A stretch of 64,000 nt of DNA from SVQP01 sp045650025 (GTDB lineage: Bacteria > Bacillota > Clostridia > Oscillospirales > CAG-272): positions 1 to 64,000 of the forward strand of contig JAZRQR010000003.1 in the NCBI GenBank assembly GCA_045650025.1, read 5' to 3'. Positions 1 through 8,552 of this stretch are shown one piece after another (the first letter of the stretch is position 1; each line of letters starts with the position of its first letter). Both the position numbers and the translations under genes were made by a program. The notes beneath the pieces were generated by a model that saw only the letters and a program-made list of their open reading frames with translations, had not been told where the DNA came from and made no database searches.

Positions 1-332
1 TAGGTGATATCCGCATAAGCGGCGCCGATGTCCTTGTTGCAAAACGCCAGAAATGCAAATGACAAAAGCTCGTCCGAGCCGTTTCCGAGTGTAAAGTGAT
101 CGGGAGTCAGTCCGTAAATGCTTGCAAGATCCTGCCTGAGCGTAAGCATGGTGGGATCGCAGTATAAGTTTGCCTTTTGTGCCGCACTTGCTGCCGCGTC
201 AATGACTTCGGGAGCAGGCGGAAAAGGAGATTCGTTTGTATTGAGCTTGATGAGCTGCTGCACATTGCGCGGTTGTTCGCCCGGTACGTATGCCTTGAGC
301 TCATTCGGTTTTCTTGAAAAATACTTACTCAT
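1..332 (-). CDS. hisC: Histidinol-phosphate aminotransferase, N-terminal part (cut by window edge)
   Basis: A PLP enzyme of histidine synthesis that transaminates imidazole-acetol phosphate to histidinol phosphate in the cytoplasm. About 110 N-terminal residues are visible, starting MSKYFSRKP. The segment NTNESP at residues 31-36 and a GNGSDE segment further on are typical of HisC-type fold-I aminotransferases; the catalytic lysine lies beyond the window. The ATG at 332 lies inside the end of hisD (8-base overlap), so translation is probably coupled; only a weak AGGA precedes it. It is the last visible gene of the leftward hisZGDC operon. The call rests on both sequence and context. A related aminotransferase (CobD-like) is the alternative but is unlikely beside hisD. 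Confidence 0.9.
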   Translation of the reverse strand, partial: MSKYFSRKPNELKAYVPGEQPRNVQQLIKLNTNESPFPPAPEVIDAAASAAQKANLYCDPTMLTLRQDLASIYGLTPDHFTLGNGSDELLSFAFLAFCNKDIGAAYADIT

Positions 333-1602
333 GCTTGATCCTGATCTCGGCGCTTCTTGCGTGTGCCTCAAGTCCTTCCTTGCGGGCAAACAGGGCAATG
401 TCGGGCGCCGCTTTCTGTATAGCGTTTTGGTCGTAATAGGTATAGGAGATCTTTTTGATAAAATCATCAACAGACAAAGGGCTTGAGAACTTCGCTGTAC
501 CGCTTGTGGGAAGCGTATGGTTGGTGCCTGCATAATAGTCACCCAGAGCCTCGGGGCAGTATCTGCCAAGGAATACCGAGCCTGCATTTTCGATCTTGTC
601 AAGGTAATCAAAGGGATTATCAACGCAGATCTCAAGGTGCTCGGGGGCAATTCTGTTGGAAACTTCAATCGCTTGCCACAAATCGGAGCAAACGATGATC
701 TTGCCGAAATTGTCGATCGAAGGACGCGCGATCTGTTCGCGAGGCAGAACAGAGAGTTGACGCTCCACCTCTGCCTGTACCGCATAAGCCAGCTGCTCGC
801 TATCAGTTACCAGCACGGCGCTTGCCATCTTATCGTGTTCTGCCTGCGAGAGAAGGTCTGCTGCCACGAAAGCTGGATTGGACTTACCGTCCGCCAGTAC
901 AAGGATCTCGGAGGGACCCGCAATCATATCAATGGCAACCTTACCGTATACTTGGCGCTTTGCCTCGGCTACAAACGCGTTACCGGGACCGACGATCTTG
1001 TCAACACAGGGAACAGATTGAGTACCGTAAGCCAATGCTGCTACCGCCTGCGCGCCGCCAATCTTGAAGATTTTGTCAACGCCTGCAATTTTTGCTGCGC
1101 AAAGAATAGCGGGATTGACCTTACCGTCGCGCATGGGAGGCGTGACCATAACGATCTCGCCAACGCCCGCAAGCTTAGCGGGAATGCTATTCATGAGCAC
1201 GGTGGAGGGGTATGCTGCCGTACCTCCGGGCACGTAAATGCCGACCTTTGCCAAGGGAGTAATCTTCTGTCCCAAAACAATGCTGCCATCCTTATGCATT
1301 TCAAAGCCCTGGCGTACCTGATTTTTATGATATGCTTCAATATTTGCGGCTGCGTCGCGCATGACGCGAATGAATTCAGGATCACTGCTAGCAAATGCTT
1401 CGGCAATTTCTTGTTCGGAGACCTGCAGGGAATCCAGCTTGACCTTATCGAATTTCTCGGTATATTCGTAAAGTGCCGTATCCTTTTGCGCCTTCACGTT
1501 GGCAATGATGGCTGTTACTGCATCCTCTACGTGAAACGCGTCCTCGGAACGGTTAAAGATCTCTTCATCCGAAACGGCGTTAAAATCATAAATGCGAATC
1601 AT
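325..1602 (-). CDS. hisD: Histidinol dehydrogenase
   Basis: Catalyses the last two steps of histidine synthesis, the zinc- and NAD-dependent four-electron oxidation of histidinol to histidine. The 425-aa length is normal for the family. Visible signatures are PGGTAAYPSTVLMN, the GPGNAFVAEAK nucleotide-binding stretch, GPSEILVLAD, the zinc-ligand segment LLSQAEHDK and the catalytic Glu-His in APEHLE. It lies between hisG (5 bases upstream) and hisC (8-base overlap) in one leftward operon. No oddities in length or key residues were seen. Confidence 0.97.
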   Translation of the reverse strand: MIRIYDFNAVSDEEIFNRSEDAFHVEDAVTAIIANVKAQKDTALYEYTEKFDKVKLDSLQVSEQEIAEAFASSDPEFIRVMRDAAANIEAYHKNQVRQGFEMHKDGSIVLGQKITPLAKVGIYVPGGTAAYPSTVLMNSIPAKLAGVGEIVMVTPPMRDGKVNPAILCAAKIAGVDKIFKIGGAQAVAALAYGTQSVPCVDKIVGPGNAFVAEAKRQVYGKVAIDMIAGPSEILVLADGKSNPAFVAADLLSQAEHDKMASAVLVTDSEQLAYAVQAEVERQLSVLPREQIARPSIDNFGKIIVCSDLWQAIEVSNRIAPEHLEICVDNPFDYLDKIENAGSVFLGRYCPEALGDYYAGTNHTLPTSGTAKFSSPLSVDDFIKKISYTYYDQNAIQKAAPDIALFARKEGLEAHARSAEIRIKHE

Positions 1603-1607
1603 AGCGC

Positions 1608-2225
1608 TCAGTCCTTTCTTTGCGCTTGCAGCTTTTGCTGAAGCTCATTGATCTGTTTGCTGTTAAATTTATAAGCGGTTTTGTTTGCAATCAATCTGGC
1701 GCTAACAGGGGCGATCTCTTGTTTGACAACCAGACCGTTCTCCTTGAGCGTCGTGCCTGTTTCCACAATGTCGACAATGACATCGGAAAGCCCGAGAATA
1801 GGAGCAAGCTCAATGGAACCGTTCAGTTTGATGATATCAATGGTTCTACCGAGAGAAGCGTAATATTTTGACGCCACGTTACGGAACTTGGTTGCTACGC
1901 GCAAGGGGCGACCGTAATCATCTTCAAAATCTTCCTTGGCAGCCACACAAATGCGACACTTGCCAATGCCAAGGTCCAAAAGGGAATAAACGTCAGGCTC
2001 ATATTCCATAAGAATATCGCTACCTGCTACGCCAATGTCGGCAACACCACGCTCTACGTAGATCGGCACGTCCGAGGGCTTGACGTAAAAGTAAGAAACC
2101 TCATCGGTAGAGAATACCAGCTTTCTGGAAGGAGTATGAATCTCGGGGCAGGCGTATCCTGCAGCTTCAAAATGTGCCAGTACCTTGTCACCAAGTCTGC
2201 CCTTGGGTAAAGCAATCTTGATCAT
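1608..2225 (-). CDS. hisG: ATP phosphoribosyltransferase, short form
   Basis: First enzyme of histidine synthesis; joins ATP and PRPP to give phosphoribosyl-ATP. At 205 aa it is the short form (HisG-S), which lacks the C-terminal ACT-like regulatory domain and needs HisZ for activity and histidine feedback. The N-terminal IALPKGRLGD motif, GVAGSDILMEYEPDVYSLLDLG, and the PRPP-loop region DIVETGTTLKENGL are visible. Its start overlaps the hisZ stop by 4 bases (ATGA), consistent with coupled synthesis of the two subunits. Confidence 0.97.
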   Translation of the reverse strand: MIKIALPKGRLGDKVLAHFEAAGYACPEIHTPSRKLVFSTDEVSYFYVKPSDVPIYVERGVADIGVAGSDILMEYEPDVYSLLDLGIGKCRICVAAKEDFEDDYGRPLRVATKFRNVASKYYASLGRTIDIIKLNGSIELAPILGLSDVIVDIVETGTTLKENGLVVKQEIAPVSARLIANKTAYKFNSKQINELQQKLQAQRKD

Positions 2226-3286
2226 ACCGTAACCTCCTTGATGTGCAGCGTTTGAATAAAGCTGCGATTTTCGGGCGTTTTATCAGCAGCAAACACGCAA
2301 AGTCCTTGTGCGGTCAGCGATCTGACAGCACGCGCTACGTCAGCTGCACTATCGTCGTCACCGTAGAGAAGCAGTACCTCGCCTGCTTTTTTGATTTCCG
2401 CATAGCGGATGTAATCCAGATAGATAGCAAAGCCAAGTGCGGCAGTAGAAAGGCCGAAGCGCTCCAAAAGGGGATCGTAACGACCGCCCGAGAGTACCGA
2501 TACGGGTACGTCCTTAAGGTAACCCTTGAAAATAATGCCGTTGTAATATCCAAAGTTGTGTACGAGCGAGAAATCCAGGTATACACCTTGGTCAAGTCCA
2601 AGTGCGCAAAGCACGTCTGAGATCTCGGCAAGCTCGCGTACGGCGTCTGAGTCGGGCAGCAGATTCTGCAGCACAGGAATCATTTGGATAATAGGCGCAT
2701 AGGAATTGACCAGCGTAACAAGCGGATGCTGTGCGCCAACAAGTGCAGCCAGAGTGCCCGCATTCTTTTGTGTGATCAGTTCAATGATCTGCTCGCGGTC
2801 AGCACCGCATTCGCACGCAGAATCGATCAGGGGCAGCATAATGCCCATGTGGGAAATATCCAGAATGTTGTGCGAATCAATCGCGTCCAAAGAGGTCTTT
2901 GCAAGTGCAAGCACCTCGCAGGTTGCATAGACGCTGCCGTCACCAATCAACTCAAGACCCATCTGATGCAGCTCGCTGAATTCGTTTTCACCTTTTTTGA
3001 CGCGATATACCGTCTCATTGTAATAGGCTTTCAGCGGCAGCTCGGGCTTTGCAGCCAAGGACTTGACGATTGATAGCGTAATATCAGGCTTAAGTGCCTT
3101 AAGACGCGAGCCGTCGGTAAAGGTCAAAAGTCTGCCGTCCACCAAGAAATTTTTGTTCTCGGCGTACAGGGCATAGTCCTCAAATTTATTCATGGTAAAT
3201 CTGCGGTAGCCATACTGTGCGTAAAGCTCTGCGCATTTTGCAACGGTCTGTTCCGCAGGAGTCATAGCAAATTGGTTATAAGACAT
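2222..3286 (-). CDS. hisZ: ATP phosphoribosyltransferase regulatory subunit (HisRS-like)
   Basis: Catalytically inactive paralogue of histidyl-tRNA synthetase that forms a hetero-octamer with short HisG and carries its histidine-sensing site. At 354 aa it lacks the anticodon-binding domain of a true HisRS. The class-II-like core shows YRRFTMNKFEDYALY near the N-terminus, DITLSIVKS, and the late segment LSGGRYDPLLERFG. It is the first gene of the operon. GGGGAGG (3297-3303) precedes the ATG with a 10-base spacer, and a good promoter lies just upstream. The pairing with a short HisG makes the assignment firm. Confidence 0.95.
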   Translation of the reverse strand: MSYNQFAMTPAEQTVAKCAELYAQYGYRRFTMNKFEDYALYAENKNFLVDGRLLTFTDGSRLKALKPDITLSIVKSLAAKPELPLKAYYNETVYRVKKGENEFSELHQMGLELIGDGSVYATCEVLALAKTSLDAIDSHNILDISHMGIMLPLIDSACECGADREQIIELITQKNAGTLAALVGAQHPLVTLVNSYAPIIQMIPVLQNLLPDSDAVRELAEISDVLCALGLDQGVYLDFSLVHNFGYYNGIIFKGYLKDVPVSVLSGGRYDPLLERFGLSTAALGFAIYLDYIRYAEIKKAGEVLLLYGDDDSAADVARAVRSLTAQGLCVFAADKTPENRSFIQTLHIKEVTV

Positions 3287-3322
3287 AAAAGTGAATCCTC
3301 CCCAAAATAAAAGGATAAAAAA

Positions 3323-3351
3323 ATTGTATCACAAATCGCCGCTTTAGTCAA
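3323..3351 (-). promoter_or_regulatory. Sigma-A-type promoter of the his operon
   Basis: Read on the minus strand: TTGACT, 17 bases, TACAAT, with an extended -10 (TGA before TACAAT). It lies 37 bases upstream of the hisZ start. No T-box or attenuator-like structure is visible in the very short leader. Confidence 0.75.
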
Positions 3352-3401
3352 GTGAAGCGGGCGATGTTGTCTATAATTATTGTAAATATTTTGTAAACCC
3401 G

Positions 3402-3430
3402 TTGCCATTTTCAAAAATTTGTGATAGAAT
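3402..3430 (+). promoter_or_regulatory. Sigma-A-type promoter of the GrpB fusion-mntP unit
   Basis: TTGCCA (3402-3407), 17 bases, TAGAAT (3425-3430) with an extended TGA. It lies inside the longest possible reading frame of the downstream gene, which argues that the true start is the later ATG at 3465. Confidence 0.75.
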
Positions 3431-3464
3431 ATGTGAGATTGCCGCGCAAAGGAGGAGAATGTGC

Positions 3465-4355
3465 ATGATAGGCTTGACTAGAGGGACCGTGCAACTGCAC
3501 GCATATGATCCTGCGTGGGCAATGGTTGGACAAACGATCTGTGATCGCATTCAACAAGCCCTTGGCTTGTTAGCGGTGGACGTTGCACACGTTGGCAGCA
3601 CCTCGGTTCCGGGGCTATGCGCCAAGCCCATTATTGACATAGCCGTCGCGGTGCATTCCTTTGATGCACAAATCGTTGAGAGAATGGAATGCGCAGGCTT
3701 TATACACAGACCCTCAAACGATAACGACACGCAACGTTTTTTCATTATCGGGCAAGGGGAATGGATCGAGTCACATATTCACGTAGTCAAGCATATGAGT
3801 ATGGAGTGGCGCAATTACCTCAATTACAAGGCGTATCTGAGTGCGTTTCCCGAGGTTCGCGACGCCTATGCCGCGCTCAAAACAAAGCTGGCTGAGCGCT
3901 ACGCAAACGACCGAAATGCATATACCGAATCCAAAGCCCCTTTTATTACGCACTCGCTGCGCAAGGCAATGGTATGGTCATATCTTGGTATGCAGATTCA
4001 AGGTGAAATTGATCGCCCCATCGGTTATGTGCACACTAAGGGTGATAAAACGCTGGTATATTCCATCAATTACGGCTACATTCCGGGCGTACTTGGCGGT
4101 GATGGAGAAGAATTGGACGTGTATTTTATCGGTGAGTCTAAGCCCCTAAATGTCTTTTCTGGCAAAGTGATTGCTATTGTGCATCGCATGGACGACGTTG
4201 AGGACAAGCTGGTCGCATGCCCGATTGATCAGGACTATACAGCAGAACAGATATGCCGCGAGATCTATTTTCAGGAACGTTTTTACGACACGACCGTCGA
4301 AACTGTTGACGGACATAAATTGCACATTAATAACGGAGAATATTATGTTAATTGA
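3465..4355 (+). CDS. GrpB/UPF0157-family protein fused to an inorganic-pyrophosphatase-like domain
   Basis: A 296-aa two-domain protein. Residues about 5-165 match the GrpB (UPF0157) family, a nucleotidyltransferase-like fold, with the hallmark HVGSTSVPG and KPIIDI segments at residues 42-58. Residues about 174-280 resemble the small pyrophosphatase-like proteins of Firmicutes: DRPIG, NYGYIPG and GDGEELDVY (212-220), followed by DDVEDKLV, which resembles the family I PPase metal and phosphate site. The function of GrpB proteins is not established. The fusion suggests a nucleotidyl-transfer reaction whose pyrophosphate is removed in place; that is inference. ATG 3465 is preferred over ATG 3459 because GGAGG (3451-3455) is 9 bases from it. 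The gene overlaps mntP by 11 bases. Confidence 0.8.
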   Translation: MIGLTRGTVQLHAYDPAWAMVGQTICDRIQQALGLLAVDVAHVGSTSVPGLCAKPIIDIAVAVHSFDAQIVERMECAGFIHRPSNDNDTQRFFIIGQGEWIESHIHVVKHMSMEWRNYLNYKAYLSAFPEVRDAYAALKTKLAERYANDRNAYTESKAPFITHSLRKAMVWSYLGMQIQGEIDRPIGYVHTKGDKTLVYSINYGYIPGVLGGDGEELDVYFIGESKPLNVFSGKVIAIVHRMDDVEDKLVACPIDQDYTAEQICREIYFQERFYDTTVETVDGHKLHINNGEYYVN

Positions 4356-4980
4356 ATTGGTGATTTTAGCATGCGCACTTGCGATGGATGCATTTGCGGT
4401 TGCCATTTGTAAGGGGCTTTCCATGCAAAAGGCTACGCTGGGCAAGGCTGCCGTTGTTGGCGGTTGGTTCGGTGCATTCCAGGCACTCATGCCTGCGCTT
4501 GGCTTTATTCTGGCTGGTATCTTAAATAAGTTTTTCGGAAATTATCTGGAAATGTTCACGGGCTGGATCGCGTTTGTGCTTCTTGCCATCATTGGCGGTG
4601 GTATGATCAAGGAGGCGCTTGAAAAGCAAGATGAGGGCTGTTCTTGCTGTGAAAACACCGATGCTTCGCTGACCGCGCGCGTCATGTTTCCCATGGCGGT
4701 TGCGACCAGCATTGATGCTATGGTGGTCGGCGTTGGCTACGGCTTGCGCCCCGATATGACGGTTCCCAAGGTACTGCTTAGCGTGACCTTGATCGGTGTG
4801 ATTACATTTGCGCTTTCCGCGCTGGGCGTTAAGATCGGCAACGTGTTCGGCGATAAATATGAAAAAAAAGCGCAGCTTGCGGGAGGTATTGTACTGTGCC
4901 TGCTCGGCATCAAAAACGTGCTCGACCAATATGGTGTGCTTGACGCTGCATGGACCTGGATCAAGGGCTTGTTCTCTTGA
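4345..4980 (+). CDS. mntP: MntP-type manganese efflux pump
   Basis: A 211-aa integral membrane protein of the MntP/YebN family, which exports Mn2+ across the cytoplasmic membrane. The two internal repeats are recognisable by DAFAVAICKG (residues 15-24) and SIDAMVVGVGYG (122-133), each with the conserved membrane Asp. About six hydrophobic helices are present. A short Cys-rich loop (CSCCEN, about residues 99-104) in the middle is unusual and could bind metal. The ATG at 4345 follows GGAG with a 6-base spacer and lies within the end of the preceding gene, so the two are translated together. No yybP-ykoY manganese riboswitch is seen upstream. Confidence 0.88.
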   Translation: MLIELVILACALAMDAFAVAICKGLSMQKATLGKAAVVGGWFGAFQALMPALGFILAGILNKFFGNYLEMFTGWIAFVLLAIIGGGMIKEALEKQDEGCSCCENTDASLTARVMFPMAVATSIDAMVVGVGYGLRPDMTVPKVLLSVTLIGVITFALSALGVKIGNVFGDKYEKKAQLAGGIVLCLLGIKNVLDQYGVLDAAWTWIKGLFS

Positions 4981-5006
4981 TTGTTTCTAAGAAATTCCAC
5001 AATGAA

Positions 5007-5040
5007 AAAGGCGAAGCCAATCGGCTTCGCCTTTATTTTC
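5007..5040. terminator. Bidirectional rho-independent terminator
   Basis: A 12-bp perfect stem (AAAGGCGAAGCC / GGCTTCGCCTTT) with a 4-base loop. It has T-rich sequence on the right and A-rich on the left, so it can serve the rightward mntP unit and the leftward lipoprotein gene. Confidence 0.85.
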
Positions 5041-5045
5041 GTTTG

Positions 5046-8000
5046 TTATTGCGTCACGCGGAAGGTGCGCGCCTCGCCGTCCTCCATGACAAACGAGAAT
5101 GCAAGGGAATAGGTTCCATCATCCTCGCGGAAGGACATGTAGCCGTCGTAGTCGTGGTGCTGATACTCGAAATCCACCCAACTGCCGTTCTCCAGCACTT
5201 GCACGGTGGGCTTGGTATAGGTATCAAAGCCATATACACGAACTGCGTAGATCGTTGAGCCGCCACCGCTGACGGTGAATTCTGCTACGTTGTTGTCCGC
5301 CATGACAGTAGGCAAGTAGGTGTCCGCAATCACTGTTCCAACGCTTGCCTCGGTCTTGATTGCCGAGAGAACCGAATCCTCGCGCACCTTAAGCACGTTG
5401 GAATCATCCTTGCTCTCGGGGCTGCCCCAAGGCAGCAGGATCATATCAATGCGAACCGTATCGCCAGCACGCAGCGTTACGTCGCCAAGATCTGCGGTCA
5501 GCGTTGCCAAGTTGACCGCGCCGTCGTAGGTTTCCTTGAGCACCAGATTGCCGTCGTAAGTCTTGCCGCCAATCACCATCGCGTAATCCTTGATTACGAC
5601 CGCCATGTTAACGGAATCGGTACCGCTGTGAGAGGAATCTGCGTCAATGTAGTAATCGAAATAACCGCCGTTCTTACCAAGCTTATAGTATTCGGTGTGC
5701 GTGCCGCTCAGATCCAGATCTACCGTCTGAGGATTGTTGTTCTCATCCAGATAGCCAAACTTTTTATAAGTAATGGCTCTGCCATCCATGGAGAAGAAGG
5801 AGAAGTTGTTTACGAAATCGTTAATTGCAAGGTCTTCCAACACGGTCAGCTCCAACGTGTAGTATGTTCTGGTTTCGTCCGATTGAGCCATTTCTACCTG
5901 TCTATAATCGACTTGGATCTTGCCGTCATCCGACAGATAACTCATATCAATGTCCACGTAAACGGGACCGGAAGAGGAAATATCAGCAGTTTGCGATTCA
6001 GACCCAAAGAAATTGCCGTTCGCATCGGTGTACTGCAGCCAGTAAAGTCTGCCTGCGCTGGTATGTTGAGGCTGATTGGGCCACAAGGGCGAGGACATAG
6101 CGCGGAAGTCGGGAAGTGTCCAGTAATCCTTGCCGTATACGTAATAGGGTGCGATACAGTTGGTTTCGGTCGTACCGCAGGAGAGGTGGTAGTAGGGAGC
6201 AATAAACTGGATGGAAGATAGCTGTTTCAGCGGTACCTGCCCCCAATTCTGATACAGGTTGATCGACTTGAATCGCCTGGTTTGGTCTTTGCTGACGGTA
6301 ATGGGGAAGATGGAATAGCCGTAGTGCATATCCTTCGGATCAAACAGCTTTTCCTCGTATTCTCCATTGAAGTTCTTGCAAACCTCTACGTTGATCGGGA
6401 GCAGCTGATCGTTTTCGTTGAGTACAACACCGTTTTCCAAGCATCCCGTGTTGTTGGTGTGTGCAAAGACGTAGATGGCTCTGTCGTAATCATCGCCAGT
6501 GACCTGCGCATCCACAATGTAATGCTTTTGCGGCTCCTTGTAGTAAGGCTTATTGAAATCCGTGCCGTTCAGTGTGAAGGTGTAGCAACCCACCAAGCTG
6601 TTGTAGCCGGCGTATTTTGCATTGTCACTTTGCGTTACGATCTTGATATTGGTCAGGGGATTGCGCTCAATATAAGCCTGTCTTTCAAGCTCGTCAAAGG
6701 AATGACTCTCGTCAGTGTAAATGCGGTGACCAATGGAATAGCTTTCATGAGATTTCAAGGAGGTCGATGCAGGGGTATAGGTCTGTGTGATCACGTAATA
6801 GCCATCTTCAAGCGTTACGGTCACGTCACCAACGTATTTGCTTTCTGCAGGGAAGATGTAACCGAATACGCCTGCGTCTGCAATGTCAAAGCCGACGTAT
6901 GCAACGCTTGCTTCATCAATACCGTCAATCGTGGTGTGCTTGCCGTTCTTATCAGCAATGACGAGAGCAGATACACGGCTTGCTTCGATCTTGGTCTGTG
7001 CGCCAAAGCCCGCAAATCCCTTGGTATCTCCGTCTGCTACCACGCGGATCTGCTCGTGCATCTTATCACCGTATACGTGATAGTTGCGGTCGAGCTTCAT
7101 GTTGGTTGACGAAGTCGTGTTGATCTTAATCGCCTTCATTTCCTTGATTTCGATCACTTCACCCGCCTTATCACCGCAATCAACGCGAATCGCGTCCACC
7201 TTGCCTGTGTAATCCGGAATGCCCTCTAAAGGAACGATCACGGTGCAATATTCCTTTCCGGGATCAACCGAGAAGGAAGTCAGCTGATCAGCGTTAAAAT
7301 AGCCACCGCTACCAACTTTAAGATACAGCGTTACTTTGTTGGAGTGTTGTGTGCGCATGGTGATCTGCAAAGCATTGTAATCAACAGTATTATACTTAAC
7401 GCTCCAATGGAAATAGGGGTCTGTCGTGCTGTCAACCACGGCGGTCAACACACCGTCAACCATTTCTACGGATTTTATGTCGTGCGAATCGATTCTGCGC
7501 GCCTTGGCAAGCAGATCGTAGCTGCCCGCGCTCTCATCAATGCTATAAGAAGAGGGAAGGAAGCCCTGATCCAGGAAATGAATATCGTAGTAATAATAGC
7601 CAAAGCGGTAGATGTTACCGCGTGCGCTGGGACCCGACATGGAAGCATACAGCTTTTCGCCGTTGTCTGCAATGACAAATGCGTCCATGGTATTGGTCAG
7701 ATAAGCAGAACCTTGCTTGTTGTAAAGACCTGCAACCTGCTTGTTGTCCTTGATATCAAGATTGTAGACAAGGCGCACATCACCGTTGGTGATCTCTGCG
7801 ATATCTCTCTTTTGATCCAGGTAGCGGAAGTTGATCAGATTTGCAACCTCATCGGCATATGTGACGTTGTCACCCCATGCCGTAGCATCTTGCTTGACTT
7901 CGGGCACAATGACAGTGCCTGCCTGATCCATGGCAAAATCAGCGGAAACGGAAAGCTCGGTCATTTGCTTTACCTCCTCGGAAGTAAGATCGTAAGCAAA

Positions 8001-8441
8001 GCAGCTCTTGAAAAGTGCAGTGACCATATCGGACAAAAGTTGCGCTTGTCCGCCGATGAAAAGCTTGCTTTCGGATACGTATACAGCACTTTGTGCGTGT
8101 GCAGCACCGCGTGCATTGCCGATCACGATTTCCTTATCGGCAACAGCGTAGGAATTCTCATCATCTGTCACGATCTGCAAAGCCACGCCCGTCAGTTTTT
8201 CCACGGTGTCGCGGAACAGCACGGCAGCAATGAACGCAGGATCCTGTGCCGTAATATCGGCAGGACGCACAATGACGTACTCGCTCACACCGTCCTTTAC
8301 CAACACAAGCGGCGGTGCGGTAGGTGTGATATCTGGCGCATTAGTACCGGTTTCCGTGTCCGGTGCGGGGGGAGTTTTGCATGCTGCCAAACAGGGGAGT
8401 AACAGCAACAATGCAAGTAGGAAAGGCAAAAGTCTTTTCAT
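5046..8441 (-). CDS. Very large secreted lipoprotein, unknown function (DUF4838/GH67-type N-terminal domain likely)
   Basis: A 1131-aa exported lipoprotein. The signal peptide MKRLLPFLLALLLLLP ends in a lipobox LAAC with Cys21, followed by a Pro/Thr-rich linker. Residues about 45-190 resemble the N-terminal domain of DUF4838 and GH67-type proteins: YVIVRPAD, an L..TV.KLTGV helix, EIVIGNARG, and SKLFIGGQAQ. The remainder is beta-rich, with many aromatic and Asn residues, and looks like stacked carbohydrate-binding or beta-sandwich modules; I recognise no catalytic motif. Start choice: ATG 8441 follows AGGAGG-like GGAGG with a 6-base gap. It is monocistronic, with its own consensus promoter and terminator. 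A role in binding or cleaving complex glycans at the cell surface is inference. Confidence 0.75.
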   Translation of the reverse strand: MKRLLPFLLALLLLLPCLAACKTPPAPDTETGTNAPDITPTAPPLVLVKDGVSEYVIVRPADITAQDPAFIAAVLFRDTVEKLTGVALQIVTDDENSYAVADKEIVIGNARGAAHAQSAVYVSESKLFIGGQAQLLSDMVTALFKSCFAYDLTSEEVKQMTELSVSADFAMDQAGTVIVPEVKQDATAWGDNVTYADEVANLINFRYLDQKRDIAEITNGDVRLVYNLDIKDNKQVAGLYNKQGSAYLTNTMDAFVIADNGEKLYASMSGPSARGNIYRFGYYYYDIHFLDQGFLPSSYSIDESAGSYDLLAKARRIDSHDIKSVEMVDGVLTAVVDSTTDPYFHWSVKYNTVDYNALQITMRTQHSNKVTLYLKVGSGGYFNADQLTSFSVDPGKEYCTVIVPLEGIPDYTGKVDAIRVDCGDKAGEVIEIKEMKAIKINTTSSTNMKLDRNYHVYGDKMHEQIRVVADGDTKGFAGFGAQTKIEASRVSALVIADKNGKHTTIDGIDEASVAYVGFDIADAGVFGYIFPAESKYVGDVTVTLEDGYYVITQTYTPASTSLKSHESYSIGHRIYTDESHSFDELERQAYIERNPLTNIKIVTQSDNAKYAGYNSLVGCYTFTLNGTDFNKPYYKEPQKHYIVDAQVTGDDYDRAIYVFAHTNNTGCLENGVVLNENDQLLPINVEVCKNFNGEYEEKLFDPKDMHYGYSIFPITVSKDQTRRFKSINLYQNWGQVPLKQLSSIQFIAPYYHLSCGTTETNCIAPYYVYGKDYWTLPDFRAMSSPLWPNQPQHTSAGRLYWLQYTDANGNFFGSESQTADISSSGPVYVDIDMSYLSDDGKIQVDYRQVEMAQSDETRTYYTLELTVLEDLAINDFVNNFSFFSMDGRAITYKKFGYLDENNNPQTVDLDLSGTHTEYYKLGKNGGYFDYYIDADSSHSGTDSVNMAVVIKDYAMVIGGKTYDGNLVLKETYDGAVNLATLTADLGDVTLRAGDTVRIDMILLPWGSPESKDDSNVLKVREDSVLSAIKTEASVGTVIADTYLPTVMADNNVAEFTVSGGGSTIYAVRVYGFDTYTKPTVQVLENGSWVDFEYQHHDYDGYMSFREDDGTYSLAFSFVMEDGEARTFRVTQ

Positions 8442-8469
8442 AAAGAACCTCCATTGGTTAATTGTATAT

Positions 8470-8498
8470 ATTATACATAAATCAGCGGCAATTGTCAA
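8470..8498 (-). promoter_or_regulatory. Perfect-consensus sigma-A promoter for the 1131-aa lipoprotein
   Basis: On the minus strand: TTGACA, 17 bases, TATAAT, an exact match to both hexamers. It is 28 bases upstream of the chosen ATG. A full-consensus promoter implies strong expression unless repressed. Confidence 0.85.
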
Positions 8499-8506
8499 TA
8501 GAAATA

Positions 8507-8530
8507 GGAGCAGTTGCGTGCAACTGCTCC
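8507..8530 (-). terminator. Rho-independent terminator of the 376-aa lipoprotein gene
   Basis: A perfect 10-bp stem GGAGCAGTTG / CAACTGCTCC with a 4-base loop, followed on the minus strand by TATTTCTATT. It lies 22 bases after the stop codon. It also sits just upstream of the next promoter, insulating the two genes. Confidence 0.8.
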
Positions 8531-8552
8531 TTGTTTTGTAAACTTGTATGCA

